Made by a program: the position numbers and the translations under genes | Part shown: piece after piece, positions 33,904 to 42,535 of the stretch | Position numbering within the stretch: position 1 is the stretch's first letter | Layout: each line of letters starts with the position of its first letter | Assembly: GCA_019119395.1 (NCBI GenBank) | Contig: DWXC01000027.1 | Coordinates: 143,200-207,199 of the forward strand | Direction of reading: 5' to 3' | Source of the DNA: Candidatus Borkfalkia stercoripullorum | GTDB lineage: Bacteria; Bacillota; Clostridia; Christensenellales; Borkfalkiaceae | DNA length: 64,000 nt | The notes under the pieces: model-generated | Database searches by the model: none | Seen by the model: only the letters and a program-made list of their open reading frames with translations | Told to the model about the DNA's origin: nothing

Positions 33904-34695
33904 ATGGCGAAAGATCCCGCTGCTAATTTTGAATCGGTCGTCGACTATACGACCGTTCTTGACAATTTCGAGGGCCCGCTCGATCTTTTGCTGTTTCTCA
34001 TCAAACAGGAGCAGATCGAGATCAAGGACGTGTTCGTATCCAAGGTGACCGAACAGTTCCTCGATTATATGAAGGGGCTTCCGTACATCGATATCGACAA
34101 GGCGAGCGAATATCTCGCCATAGCGTCCGCCATTCTGGAGATCAAGGCGAAGAGCCTCGTTCCCGCGATCGTCGAGCCCGACGAAAACGAAGAGGACGGC
34201 GAATCGGTGCTTATCCGGGCGCTCGAGGAGTATAAACTTCTCAAAGAGGAAACGGCAAAGCTCAAGGAACTGGAAACGGTCGGTTATTATTATAAAGAGC
34301 CGGACAAAAACGTGGGCGAAGCGAAGATCGTCTATAAAGATTTCAACCTCGAAGGGCTGTTGAAGGCGTTTACCGACCTGATGCTCCGCCAGGAGGCAAA
34401 ATCGCGCGACGAAAACGCGCAGCGAGAGATCCCGAAGGACGTCTATACGATACCCGACCGCGCATCTTATATCTGCGCGACGGTCAGCGAGCGCGGCACG
34501 GTCGCTTTCGACGAGCTTTTTTCCCGTCACGCGTCGAGGAACGAGATCATAACGACTTTTCAGGCGCTTTTGGAGCTTTTGAAGTATCAGTTCATCAAGG
34601 TCGAGCAGGGCGGAACTTTCGATAAAATATACATAAAATATAATCCCGACAGAAGTGAGGACGAATCCATTGGAGATTTTGGACAATTTGAGTAA
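33904..34695 (+). CDS. scpA: Segregation and condensation protein A (kleisin)
   Basis: ScpA bridges the SMC ATPase heads in the bacterial condensin. 263 residues: N-terminal NFEGPLDLLLFLIKQEQIEI and YLAIASAILEIKAKSL match the SMC-neck-binding domain, and the C-terminal winged helix (VAFDELFSRHASRNEIITTFQALLEL region) binds the cap. It overlaps scpB by 26 nt. Confidence 0.95.
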   Translation: MAKDPAANFESVVDYTTVLDNFEGPLDLLLFLIKQEQIEIKDVFVSKVTEQFLDYMKGLPYIDIDKASEYLAIASAILEIKAKSLVPAIVEPDENEEDGESVLIRALEEYKLLKEETAKLKELETVGYYYKEPDKNVGEAKIVYKDFNLEGLLKAFTDLMLRQEAKSRDENAQREIPKDVYTIPDRASYICATVSERGTVAFDELFSRHASRNEIITTFQALLELLKYQFIKVEQGGTFDKIYIKYNPDRSEDESIGDFGQFE

Positions 34696-35425
34696 TATTC
34701 TCGAAAGCATTTTGTTCGTATCGGGCAATCCCGTCCCGATCGACATCATTTCCGAGAAACTGGGCGTCAGCGTAAAAGAAGTGCAGGACGCCGCGAAAAA
34801 ATTGCAGGCGAGGTATTCGGAAAAGAGCGGGCTGCGCCTGTTGACGTTCAACAAAAAATTGCAGCTTTCCAGCAATCCCGAATACAAAGATTATGTTTCG
34901 TCGGTACTCAATCCGATCAAGGAGCGCGAATTTACGCGCACGATTTTGGAATGTTCGGCGATCATCGCGTATAAACAGCCGATCACGAAGGGCGAACTTG
35001 AGAATCTGCGCGGACTGAACTGCGATTACGCCATACATACGCTTCTTGATTTGAAAATGATCGAACCCGTCGGCAGGAAAGACGCCGTCGGACGCCCGAT
35101 CTTGTATGCGACGACGGACAATTTTTTGAAGCGTTTCAAACTGAACAGCATCGAAGATCTTCCCGATTACGACACCCTCATGGAATCCATCGCAAAACTG
35201 CATGCGGACGAGCCTGATTCTTACCTTTACGCAGGCAACGTTTACGTGGATAAGGACGATGCTGCTCCCGCGGAGGGAAGCGGGGACGGGGAGGCGGTCG
35301 CCGCGGAAGAACAGAAAGGCGAAAAACAGCCGAAAAAATCCGTGAGAGAAGAGCCCGAAGCCGACGAAAGCCTGCCCGACTTTTTGCAGGATCTCGATGC
35401 GGACGATATCATAAAGATAGAGTAA
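34670..35425 (+). CDS. scpB: Segregation and condensation protein B
   Basis: ScpB dimers bind ScpA in the SMC complex. About 251 residues: tandem winged helices with ESILFVSGNPVPIDIISEKL and SAIIAYKQPITKGELENLRG, GRKDAVGRPILYATT. A TTG at 34670 is preferred as start because GAGGA lies 8 nt before it and the family begins close to LEILDNL; GTG 34655 is the alternative. After residue 195 a Glu/Ala-rich acidic tail extends beyond the usual ScpB domain. Confidence 0.92.
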   Translation: MEILDNLSNILESILFVSGNPVPIDIISEKLGVSVKEVQDAAKKLQARYSEKSGLRLLTFNKKLQLSSNPEYKDYVSSVLNPIKEREFTRTILECSAIIAYKQPITKGELENLRGLNCDYAIHTLLDLKMIEPVGRKDAVGRPILYATTDNFLKRFKLNSIEDLPDYDTLMESIAKLHADEPDSYLYAGNVYVDKDDAAPAEGSGDGEAVAAEEQKGEKQPKKSVREEPEADESLPDFLQDLDADDIIKIE

Positions 35426-35519
35426 ATAAAGAGGATCGAGCCAAAAAGGAAGAGGTGCTGCATCGGCACAGTTCCCAAAGGAAATAAATTTTAATAGGAA
35501 TTGTACTTTCAAACGAGAC

Positions 35520-35564
35520 AAAGAGCGAACTATCGGAAACGATAGTTCGCTCTTTGGTTTTTTT
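35520..35564 (+). terminator. Intrinsic terminator after scpB
   Basis: A perfect 16-bp stem, 35520-35535 with 35540-35555 (GAAA loop), then GGTTTTTTTT. The 95 nt between scpB and this hairpin hold no gene. Confidence 0.92.
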
Positions 35565-35607
35565 TGGGCATTTTATCGGGGACTTTTTGAAATACTTGTT
35601 TTCGTTC

Positions 35608-35636
35608 TTGCCATTTTTTTTGGTTTATGCTATACT
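35608..35636 (+). promoter_or_regulatory. Promoter of BspA-like lipoprotein gene
   Basis: TTGCCA (35608-35613), 17-nt spacer, TATACT (35631-35636). The predicted start is about 35643, at the base of a large stem-loop. Confidence 0.75.
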
Positions 35637-35641
35637 GTAAT

Positions 35642-35819
35642 TGCGACGTTAACTCAATATTTTCCGTATATGGGATACGAACAGGCATTTCGCATCTCTC
35701 ATTTCCCATATACGGAAAGTTAGCGTCGCAGCAATCGGAGATGCTGATGCAGGGCGTGTTTTCGATTGAACATGCCCTTTAATTTTGCCCTGCACTATAA
35801 AATTTCTGGGAGGGCAAAG
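35642..35819 (+). promoter_or_regulatory. Structured 5' leader RNA of the BspA-like gene
   Basis: The leader of about 177 nt is full of pairings. Stem 1: TTTCCGTATATGGGA (35661-35675) with TCCCATATACGGAAA (35704-35718), extended by TGCGACG-TAACT (35642-35654) with AGTTAGCGTCGCA (35718-35730) around a 6-nt bulge; loop 28 nt. Stem 2: AGGGCGTGTT (35751-35760) with AACATGCCCT (35769-35778), followed by TTAATTTT. Alternative stem 3: TGCAGGGC (35748-35755) with GCCCTGCA (35787-35794), exclusive of stem 2. The SD region contains AGGGC (35811-35815), able to pair with GCCCT. It matches no riboswitch class I can recognise. Confidence 0.55.
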
Positions 35820-38018
35820 ATGAAACGAAAAGTACTCTTTATGGTGTTAGCCGTTATAATAGCTTTCACTTGCACAATTGGCTTTACCGCCTGCAACCCT
35901 GACGATCCGTCACCTACGCCGCCCGGTTCCCAGGGGCATACGCACACTTTTTCAGAAGATTGGACAAGCGATGAAACAAGCCATTGGCACGTTTGCACGG
36001 GAGAAAATTGCAATGCTGTTTCCGACAAAGCCGCGCATGAATGGGACAGCGGGGTTGTGGAGATCCCTTCCGGATGCGGTACAACAGGCACTGTAAAGTA
36101 CACCTGCACCGTTTGCGGATATCAGAAGACGGAAACGGCACCCGCAGGCACGCATACTTTTGATACGAAATGGTCGTTTGACGAAACAAGCCACTGGCAC
36201 GATGCTACCTGCGGGCATGACCTTGTTTCCGAACAAGGGAAACACAAATGGAACGAGCAGAACGTTTGCACAGTGTGCGGATATGAAATGCAGTATACAA
36301 AGGGGATGGAATATTCTAAAAGCGGCAAAGGCGACAACGCGGAGCTGTCTGTAAAATCTATCGGTACCGCCGCCGATACAGAACTTGTAATACCCGCCTA
36401 TGCGGAAATGGACGGCGAGGTGCTTCCCGTAACCACGATAGATAAAAATGCCTTTGCGAAAAATCAAAGCATAACGTCCGTCGTTATTCCCGACGGTGTT
36501 ACAATTATATACGATCGCGCTTTTAACCAGTGCAAAAATCTTGTCAAAGTCGTTTTTCCCGATACATTGAAGGAGATTAAACGCGAGGCGTTTGCTTATT
36601 GCGAGGCATTGCAAAACTTCGAACTGCCGCAATCGCTTTTGTCGCTGCGCACGTGGAGTTTTATGAATTGCAATTCGCTCACCTCCGTCACCATTCCCAG
36701 TAAAGTACAGTATGTAACATCGGCGTTTGCCAACTGCGGTTCTCTGAAAACAGTATCGTTTCCGAAGAGCGATACTATCGGCTCTCCCGATATTTCAAGC
36801 GCATTCGAGGGATGCAGTGCGCTGCAGGCGGTCACTCTTCCCGATAATATGACGATCATCAGCGATTCGGCATTCCGCCGGTGCGAAAGTCTTACGTCTA
36901 TAGAGTTGCCCGAAGCGGTGACTGCCATAGAATCGGACGCTTTTGCCTACTGTTCTCGGTTCGTAACCTTTACCGTTCCCGAAAATGTGGCGACGATTGA
37001 GGACGGCGCGTTTGATGAGTGCTTCATTTTGGAAGTTTTCAACAAAAGTGCCTTGAATATCGTTGCCGGAGAATCCTCCTTCGGCGGCATTGCGGCAAAC
37101 GCCGTAAACGTCTATACCCCTACGAGCGGCAGTTCGATTATGACGACCACCGACAACGGATTTGTATTTATAAAAACTTCTTCTAAATGGTCGATGGTCG
37201 GATATATAGGAGATGAACAGGAAATCACGCTCCCTTCTTCGTTTACCTCGGGCGAAGGGGAAACAGTTACGGAATACACAATCCGCTCCGATGCATTCGA
37301 CCAATGCGAAGACCTGAAGGCAATAAACGTTTTGCAGGATAACGCCGGCTATTCTTCGCAGAACGGTGTTTTATATGATAAGTCCGGTTTTACGTTGGTG
37401 CGTGTACCCATGGGTATGGAAGGGAAATACGTTATGCCTGATAACTGTCGCTATATAGAAAGCACTGCGTTTTATAACTGCGAAAAGCTCACTTCGGTCA
37501 CGTTCGGCAACTCTATTACCGAGCTTGACGACGCTAAATGCTTGACGGGATGTTATGGCGTGGAAACGATCGTTATCGGTAGTGGCATCAAAGAAATCAA
37601 TACGGGAATCTTCGACAACGCCGACAGTCTTTCCGAAATTATCGTAGCGGACGATAATAAATATTACGCCTCCATCGACGGACTGCTGTACGACAAAGAA
37701 GTAAGGGAATTGATTTATCTGCCTTGGGAGAAAGACGGCGAACTTGTTATCCCTGACGGCGTGACCAGTCTCGGAAATCTCGGCTTGATGGAAAACAACA
37801 GGATAACATCCGTGTCGCTTCCTTCCAGCATTACATACATCGGCTATGGTTTTTACTATTGTACCGGATTGGAAAAAATCGAGTTCCGCGGCACCATGGC
37901 GCAATGGAACGCCGTCGGCAAGACCAGCGTGAACGGCAACCACACTTGGGCGGAGGGCTTGTGGTACGTTTCGGAAGTCGTCTGCTCCGACGGTAGTGTG
38001 GAAATTCCTTATGTTTAA
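35820..38018 (+). CDS. BspA-type leucine-rich-repeat lipoprotein
   Basis: A 732-residue surface lipoprotein. Signal peptide with lipobox FTAC (Cys near residue 26) and acylated start CNPDDPSPTPP. Residues about 40-155 hold two copies of a Cys/His-rich repeat (HTFSEDWTSDETSHWH and HTFDTKWSFDETSHWH, each with CxxC-like pairs). From about 165 onward come LRR_5/BspA repeats of the form ITSVVIPDGVTIIYDRAF, ending in the FRGTMAQWNAVGK signature. Such proteins mediate adhesion in gut and oral bacteria; the ligand here is unknown. ATG 35820 follows GGGAGGG. It stands alone between two terminators. Confidence 0.92.
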   Translation: MKRKVLFMVLAVIIAFTCTIGFTACNPDDPSPTPPGSQGHTHTFSEDWTSDETSHWHVCTGENCNAVSDKAAHEWDSGVVEIPSGCGTTGTVKYTCTVCGYQKTETAPAGTHTFDTKWSFDETSHWHDATCGHDLVSEQGKHKWNEQNVCTVCGYEMQYTKGMEYSKSGKGDNAELSVKSIGTAADTELVIPAYAEMDGEVLPVTTIDKNAFAKNQSITSVVIPDGVTIIYDRAFNQCKNLVKVVFPDTLKEIKREAFAYCEALQNFELPQSLLSLRTWSFMNCNSLTSVTIPSKVQYVTSAFANCGSLKTVSFPKSDTIGSPDISSAFEGCSALQAVTLPDNMTIISDSAFRRCESLTSIELPEAVTAIESDAFAYCSRFVTFTVPENVATIEDGAFDECFILEVFNKSALNIVAGESSFGGIAANAVNVYTPTSGSSIMTTTDNGFVFIKTSSKWSMVGYIGDEQEITLPSSFTSGEGETVTEYTIRSDAFDQCEDLKAINVLQDNAGYSSQNGVLYDKSGFTLVRVPMGMEGKYVMPDNCRYIESTAFYNCEKLTSVTFGNSITELDDAKCLTGCYGVETIVIGSGIKEINTGIFDNADSLSEIIVADDNKYYASIDGLLYDKEVRELIYLPWEKDGELVIPDGVTSLGNLGLMENNRITSVSLPSSITYIGYGFYYCTGLEKIEFRGTMAQWNAVGKTSVNGNHTWAEGLWYVSEVVCSDGSVEIPYV

Positions 38019-38065
38019 TTAAATTTGCGGCACGTTTAAACTCTTCTTCATTAGAATGTTTAAGT

Positions 38066-38225
38066 TTGCATCGATTACCATATAATCTATATAATGATAC
38101 ACTTTTCCGGCCTGTTCGTCGAAGATAAGTGCGACGGTTTGACCTGTTAAAAACAGCCCGCATTTGCGGGATAACATAAGACGTGAGAAAAGGCGTGGCA
38201 TTTTCGCCACGCCTGCTCTCTTTTT
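38066..38225 (+). ncRNA. Candidate small RNA between BspA-like gene and clpB
   Basis: A plus-strand promoter-like pair, TTGCAT (38066-38071), 18-nt spacer, TATAAT (38090-38095), is followed by about 120 nt without a recognisable gene and then a hairpin AGGCGTGGC (38191-38199) / GCCACGCCT (38206-38214) with GAG/CTC pairing outside it and TTTTT at 38220-38225. An inner hairpin CCCGCA-TT-TGCGGG also lies in it. A 63-codon minus-strand frame covers the same bases but lacks an SD and starts inside the hairpin. The hairpin may instead serve the upstream gene or, on the minus strand, clpB. Confidence 0.35.
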
Positions 38226-38285
38226 AAAGGGTTGCCTTAACCAAAATTCCCTTTCGGAATTGCGGTAAGCGGCGCCTTTTGTTTT

Positions 38286-40880
38286 TTATTTGATTTTTAC
38301 GGTAAAGTCGCCGTTTAAAGCGCCTATCTGTATCGTATTGCCCGGTTGCAGGTCGTTGGCGATCATCGTTTTTGCGATGAGCGTTTCCACTTTGCTCTGC
38401 AAATATCTCTTGAGCGGCCGCGCGCCGTATACGGGGTCGTAGCCGTTTTCGATGATGAGATCTTTCGCGAGCGGCGTGATGTCCAATTTGAGCTGTTTGT
38501 CCGCGAGCCTTTGGGTAAGGTCTTTGATGAGAAGGTCGATGATCTTGGTGATGTTTTCCTTCGTGAGCGGTTTATAGTAAACGATCTCGTCCAGCCTGTT
38601 CAAAAATTCGGGGCGGAAACTCTGTTTGAGAAGCTGAGACACTTTGTCTTTGGCGTCCTCGGAAATTTCGCCGTGTTCGTCGATGCCTTCCAGCAAATAG
38701 GACGACCCGAGGTTTGACGTGAGAATGATGATCGTATTTTTGAAATCTACCGTGCGCCCCTGCGAATCGGTGATGCGCCCGTCGTCGAGCACCTGCAACA
38801 GGATATTGAACACGTCGGGGTGCGCCTTTTCGATTTCGTCGAACAGCACGACGGAATAGGGCTTTCTTCTGACCGCTTCGGTGAGCTGCCCGCCCTCGTC
38901 GTAGCCTACATATCCGGGAGGCGCGCCGATCAGCCGCGATACGGAGAATTTTTCCATGTATTCGGTCATGTCGATGCGGACGAGGTTGTGCTCGTCGTCG
39001 AACAGGCTCTCCGCGAGCGCTTTGGCAAGTTCGGTTTTGCCGACGCCCGTAGGGCCCAGGAACAGGAACGAACCGATGGGGCGGTTGGGGTCTGCGATGC
39101 CCGCACGGGAGCGGATGATCGCTTCGGTCACTTTGGTTACGGCTTCGTCCTGCCCGACGACGCGTTTATGCAGGATGTCGTCGAGGTGCAGGATCTTTTC
39201 GCGTTCGCCTTCCATCAGTTTGGCGAGGGGAATGCCCGTCCAGCGGGAAACGACCTTGGCGATCTCTTCCTCCGTCACGGTATCGCGCAGCAGCGTGTGT
39301 TTTGCCGTGCCGCCGTTCTTTTGCGCCTCGTCCAGTTTTTTCTGCAATTCGGGCAAGCGGCTGTATTTGAGTTTTGCCGCCGTCTCGTAATCGCCGACGC
39401 GCTGCGCCGCTTCTATCTCGCCGTTGACCTTTTCGATTTCAGCTTTCGTGTCCGAAACGACGTGTATGCTCGCCTTTTCGTTTTGCCATTGCGCCTTCAT
39501 CGCGTTGAATTTATCGCGCAGTTCCGCAAGTTCTTTCTGTATTGCGGCGAGCCGCTCTTTCGAAAGGCTGTCGGTCTCCTTTTTGAGCGCCATCTCTTCT
39601 ATTTCGAGCTGCATGATCTTGCGGGCGATATCGTCCATTTCGGCGGGCATGGAATCGATCTCGGTGCGGATGGTCGCGCAGGCCTCGTCCACGAGGTCGA
39701 TCGCTTTGTCGGGCAGGAATCTGTCCGAAATATAGCGGTGCGAAAGGGTCGCCGCCGCGATGAGCGCCTGGTCGTGTATCTGCACGCCGTGGAAAACTTC
39801 GTATCTCTCTTTGAGGCCGCGGAGTATGGAAATTGTGTCTTCGACGGTCGGCTCGTCGACCATGACGGGCTGGAAGCGCCTTTCGAGCGCGGCGTCCTTT
39901 TCGATGTATTTTCTGTATTCGTCGAGTGTGGTCGCGCCGATGCAGTGCAGTTCGCCGCGCGCGAGCATCGGCTTTAACAGGTTGCCCGCGTCCATCGCGC
40001 CGTCAGACTTGCCCGCACCGACGATGGTGTGGAGTTCGTCGATGAAAAGAAGTATTCTGCCTTCGCTCTTTTTGATTTCGTTGAGCACGGCTTTGAGCCT
40101 CTCTTCGAACTCGCCGCGGAATTTCGCGCCCGCGATGAGCGACCCCATATCGAGGGCGAAAATGGTCTTGTTTTTCAGTCCTTCGGGCACGTCCCCGCGC
40201 ACGATGCGCTGTGCGAGCCCTTCGGCGATCGCCGTTTTGCCGACGCCCGGCTCGCCGATAAGCACGGGGTTGTTCTTGGATTTTCTCGAAAGGATGCGGA
40301 TGACGTTCCTGATCTCGTTGTCGCGTCCGATGACGGGGTCGAGCTTCTGTTCTTTTGCGCGCTGCACAAGGTCGAAGCCGTACTTTGAAAGGGCATCGTA
40401 GGTGTTTTCCGGTTCGTCGCTCGTCACCCTGTCCGTTTTGACCTTTTTCAGCTCCGCAAGAAAAGAGTCTTTGGTGATGCCGAGGGAGCGTAAGATCTGT
40501 TTGATCTCGTCCGTCGCGTGGTCGAAGATCGCCAGCATGATGTGCTCGACGGAAACGTATTCGTCGCGCATGGAACCGGCCAGCCGCTCGGCTTCGGCAA
40601 AGATCTTGTCGGTGACGGGGGAGATATAAATTTTATCGGGTTCGCGCCCGCTTCCGCTGACGGCGGGGATTTTGCTTATGGCGGAATCGATCAATGCGAG
40701 CAGGTTATCCGTATCCGCGCCCGACTTTTTGAGAAGCCCGGGGATAAGCCCGCCTTCCTGATCGACGAGCGCGTACAGAAGATGCTCGGGCATGATCTGC
40801 ATGTTTTGGTTTTCTATGGCGATGCTCTGCGCGTTCTGAACCGCCTCGAGCGCTTTTTTCGTGAATTTCTGTGCATTCAT
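38286..40880 (-). CDS. clpB: ATP-dependent disaggregase ClpB
   Basis: A hexameric AAA+ chaperone that rescues aggregated proteins with DnaK. 864 residues: N-domain with two Clp repeats (1-145), first AAA module with Walker [16 protein letters not shown] near 206, the long coiled-coil M-domain (about 400-520, with WQNEKASIH) that distinguishes ClpB from ClpC/ClpA, second AAA module [15 protein letters not shown] near 605, and the C-terminal domain. It follows the RHH gene by 14 nt. No CIRCE (HrcA) or CtsR operator is visible, so control probably comes from the upstream regulator. Confidence 0.96.
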   Translation of the reverse strand: MNAQKFTKKALEAVQNAQSIAIENQNMQIMPEHLLYALVDQEGGLIPGLLKKSGADTDNLLALIDSAISKIPAVSGSGREPDKIYISPVTDKIFAEAERLAGSMRDEYVSVEHIMLAIFDHATDEIKQILRSLGITKDSFLAELKKVKTDRVTSDEPENTYDALSKYGFDLVQRAKEQKLDPVIGRDNEIRNVIRILSRKSKNNPVLIGEPGVGKTAIAEGLAQRIVRGDVPEGLKNKTIFALDMGSLIAGAKFRGEFEERLKAVLNEIKKSEGRILLFIDELHTIVGAGKSDGAMDAGNLLKPMLARGELHCIGATTLDEYRKYIEKDAALERRFQPVMVDEPTVEDTISILRGLKERYEVFHGVQIHDQALIAAATLSHRYISDRFLPDKAIDLVDEACATIRTEIDSMPAEMDDIARKIMQLEIEEMALKKETDSLSKERLAAIQKELAELRDKFNAMKAQWQNEKASIHVVSDTKAEIEKVNGEIEAAQRVGDYETAAKLKYSRLPELQKKLDEAQKNGGTAKHTLLRDTVTEEEIAKVVSRWTGIPLAKLMEGEREKILHLDDILHKRVVGQDEAVTKVTEAIIRSRAGIADPNRPIGSFLFLGPTGVGKTELAKALAESLFDDEHNLVRIDMTEYMEKFSVSRLIGAPPGYVGYDEGGQLTEAVRRKPYSVVLFDEIEKAHPDVFNILLQVLDDGRITDSQGRTVDFKNTIIILTSNLGSSYLLEGIDEHGEISEDAKDKVSQLLKQSFRPEFLNRLDEIVYYKPLTKENITKIIDLLIKDLTQRLADKQLKLDITPLAKDLIIENGYDPVYGARPLKRYLQSKVETLIAKTMIANDLQPGNTIQIGALNGDFTVKIK

Positions 40881-40894
40881 AATGGTATACCTCC

Positions 40895-41551
40895 TTATAT
40901 GAGCTGGACGCCGCTGTTCAGATACCGGATGTACCTGTTTTCGATGTCCTGCGTGGTCGCGTAATCGCCCGCGAGATAACTTTTAAGCATCTCGTCAAAT
41001 GTGGCAATGTAATTGCTGATCGCGTTGCCGATCTGTTCCTCGGTATAATCCGAATCATTGGGAACGGCGAACGTGCGCAGGAATTTCCCGTTTTCCATAC
41101 CGTAGGTGATAGCGTCTTTTGCGAAGAAGTGTTTGATGTAGATGTTTTCAAGCTGTATCCATATCTTGAAGAAACGGGTAAGCTCCACCAAAAGTTCGGG
41201 CGACTGCGTCCTGTAAATGATTTTCAGTTGGCCGATCGTCTGCTTCGGCGTGCGGTACATTTCCACTTCGTAACGTATCGTGGGCCGATAGTGGTATTTG
41301 AGCGAACTCTTGATTGACATGGTCATATCGTTCGGCTGGGAATAGAGCATAAAATTGCCCCGGCCGCCGATCAGGCTTTCGATGATATCAAAAATGTTTT
41401 GAACATGCTTTTCGGGAGTCGTGAGCGAAACGTAATCCGCAAGGATCTGATTGATCAAGTTCGAGCGGTTGGTGCTCTGTTCGCGGGCGAGTTTGTCGAT
41501 CTCGTTTACCACGTCCTCCGACAGCATCAGGCTGTACATGCTTTTCTTCAT
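40895..41551 (-). CDS. Ribbon-helix-helix transcription factor with unknown C-terminal domain
   Basis: A 218-residue protein. Residues 1-45 fit a ribbon-helix-helix DNA-binding domain: a beta strand MYSLMLS, then helices SEDVVNEIDKLAREQ and NRSNLINQILADYV. Residues 50-218 form a domain I do not recognise, rich in aromatic residues (YRPTIRYEVEMYR, FFKIWIQLENIYIKHFF), probably a sensor or oligomerisation part. The start at 41551 (minus) has AGGGAGG 8 nt upstream; the frame opens 10 codons earlier. Cotranscription with clpB, and three AT-rich repeats over its promoter, suggest an autoregulated control circuit for the disaggregase. This is inference; the family is not one of the known heat-shock repressors (HrcA, CtsR, HspR). 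Confidence 0.8.
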   Translation of the reverse strand: MKKSMYSLMLSEDVVNEIDKLAREQSTNRSNLINQILADYVSLTTPEKHVQNIFDIIESLIGGRGNFMLYSQPNDMTMSIKSSLKYHYRPTIRYEVEMYRTPKQTIGQLKIIYRTQSPELLVELTRFFKIWIQLENIYIKHFFAKDAITYGMENGKFLRTFAVPNDSDYTEEQIGNAISNYIATFDEMLKSYLAGDYATTQDIENRYIRYLNSGVQLI

Positions 41552-41583
41552 GCGCCAAACCTCCCTTTTCGTATTTGCCATAT

Positions 41584-41611
41584 ATTATAGCCACTTTTAT
41601 AAATTTGTCAA
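41584..41611 (-). promoter_or_regulatory. Promoter of RHH-clpB operon
   Basis: On the minus strand TTGACA (41611-41606), 16-nt spacer, TATAAT (41589-41584): both hexamers perfect. The predicted start is near 41577; an AGGGAGG SD precedes ATG 41551. Confidence 0.88.
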
Positions 41612-41640
41612 CTGTTTTATATAAATTTTTTTACAAATTT
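41596..41640. repeat. Three AT-rich repeats overlapping the RHH-clpB promoter
   Basis: TTTATAAATTT (41596-41606), TTTATATAAATTT (41616-41628) and TTTACAAATTT (41630-41640) share the form TTTAyAAATTT. The first lies in the -10/-35 spacer, the other two just upstream of the -35. Their position suits operator sites; AT-rich composition makes chance resemblance possible. Confidence 0.5.
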
Positions 41641-41668
41641 TTGCGGGCGGACTCATTCGGCAAAACGC

Positions 41669-41697
41669 TTGAAAAAATGATCGGCTTTGCATATAAT
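41669..41697 (+). promoter_or_regulatory. Promoter of the 41.7 kb orphan gene
   Basis: TTGAAA (41669-41674), 17-nt spacer, TATAAT (41692-41697), divergent from the RHH-clpB promoter and about 60 bp from it. Confidence 0.78.
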
Positions 41698-41718
41698 AGA
41701 GGAAAAGAGGAGAGGAAC

Positions 41719-42135
41719 ATGAACGATTTTTGCCCCATAGCGGAATATTTCGGCAAGGCGAGCGCCGTCAGGGTGTTGAACGGCGGCGAGGAAAAAGTTT
41801 TCGGCAGGGAAAGCGCCGTCTTTGCGGAGATCGCGGATGCGATCGGCGAGATGCTTTCCGAAGCGCGGCAGATGCCCGCGTTCGGGGTCAGCATAGACAA
41901 ACTCACGAGGGAAGAGATGAAAAAGGGGCTTTGGGTCGAATTCGATTATGAAAAAACAATGGATTGTTGGAACATGCCCTTCGATTCGCTGTTGATCGCG
42001 GTCAAAGCGGAATACCGCGGCTTAAACGTAGTGCGTAAAACGGATGGTAAATATCAGGGCAGATGTTTTTACGTCGATTTGGGGAACAAAGACATGTCTT
42101 TGTTTTCCGAACGCGTCGCGCGCGCGATTTCCTGA
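41719..42135 (+). CDS. Conserved-looking protein of unknown function
   Basis: A 138-residue protein I do not recognise. It has no signal peptide or membrane segment. Visible features: a mixed alpha/beta pattern, TREEMKKGLWVEFDYE in the middle and a hydrophobic LLIAVKAEYRGLNVV strand; two Cys early (Cys5) and mid-protein. A consensus promoter and a strong GAGGAGAGGA SD before ATG 41719 argue that it is expressed. The divergent promoter is shared with the RHH-clpB operon, so it could respond to the same regulator. It ends just before a glycoside hydrolase remnant. Confidence 0.7.
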   Translation: MNDFCPIAEYFGKASAVRVLNGGEEKVFGRESAVFAEIADAIGEMLSEARQMPAFGVSIDKLTREEMKKGLWVEFDYEKTMDCWNMPFDSLLIAVKAEYRGLNVVRKTDGKYQGRCFYVDLGNKDMSLFSERVARAIS

Positions 42136-42159
42136 GGTGCGGAAAATGTTTTACGAAAA

Positions 42160-42477
42160 AGACGGGAACTGCGCCTTCGCATGAAGCCGTACATCATGGA
42201 AGTCATGCGCGAAGCGAGCGAAAACGGTTCTCCCGTCATGCGGGCGATGTTTTACGAATTCCCCGAGGACAGTGAGTGCTGGGATGCGGACGACCAATAT
42301 ATGTTCGGCGGCCGCTATCTCGTAGCCCCCGTGCTGTTTGAAGGCGTTACGGCGAGGACGGTATATCTGCCCGCAGGCAGGTGGAAAGATATCCGCGACG
42401 GCAGAATTTATGAGGGCGGGCGGCGCATTTCGGCAAATGCTCCCGTCGACGAGATCCCCGTTTACGAAAAGATATAA
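42160..42477 (+). pseudogene. C-terminal remnant of a glycoside hydrolase family 31 (alpha-xylosidase-like)
   Basis: About 100 codons match the end of GH31 enzymes: LRMKPYIMEVMREASENGSP (part), MRAMFYEFPEDSECW, DDQYMFGGRYLVAPVL, VYLPAGRWKDI and a final PVYEKI. GH31 proteins have 650-800 residues and their catalytic Asp lies well upstream, so this is a non-functional tail. Homology extends a few codons before the first in-frame ATG (42181), showing it is a truncation and not a new small gene. A different frame reading MFYEKDGNCAFA stops at once at 42185. Confidence 0.8.
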
Positions 42478-42513
42478 AAAAATCGGCGCCGCGCAATCCT
42501 TTGCGCGGCGCCG
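42478..42513 (-). terminator. Intrinsic terminator of the DnaD-type gene (minus strand)
   Basis: A perfect 13-bp stem, 42484-42496 with 42501-42513 (loop TCCT); on the minus strand it is followed by ATTTTTTT. It sits 22 nt past the stop codon. Confidence 0.88.
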
Positions 42514-42535
42514 TGCCGATCTTGTCGGAAAAGGT

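Noticed and set aside
35642..35730. Large inverted repeat as an invertible promoter or MITE
   Set aside because: The promoter lies outside the repeat, the loop is only 28 nt, and no target duplication or recombinase gene is seen; a leader hairpin explains it better.
38019..38210. 63-codon minus-strand frame between the BspA-like gene and clpB
   Set aside because: It starts within a terminator hairpin, has no SD and matches nothing I know; a small RNA on the plus strand is a better reading, though also unproven.
38220..38285. Inverted repeat AATTCC/GGAATT downstream of clpB as a minus-strand terminator
   Set aside because: The stem is short and lacks a T run on the minus strand; too weak to list as a feature.
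38820..39977. 385-codon plus-strand frame opposite clpB
   Set aside because: Antisense shadow of clpB, which is certain.
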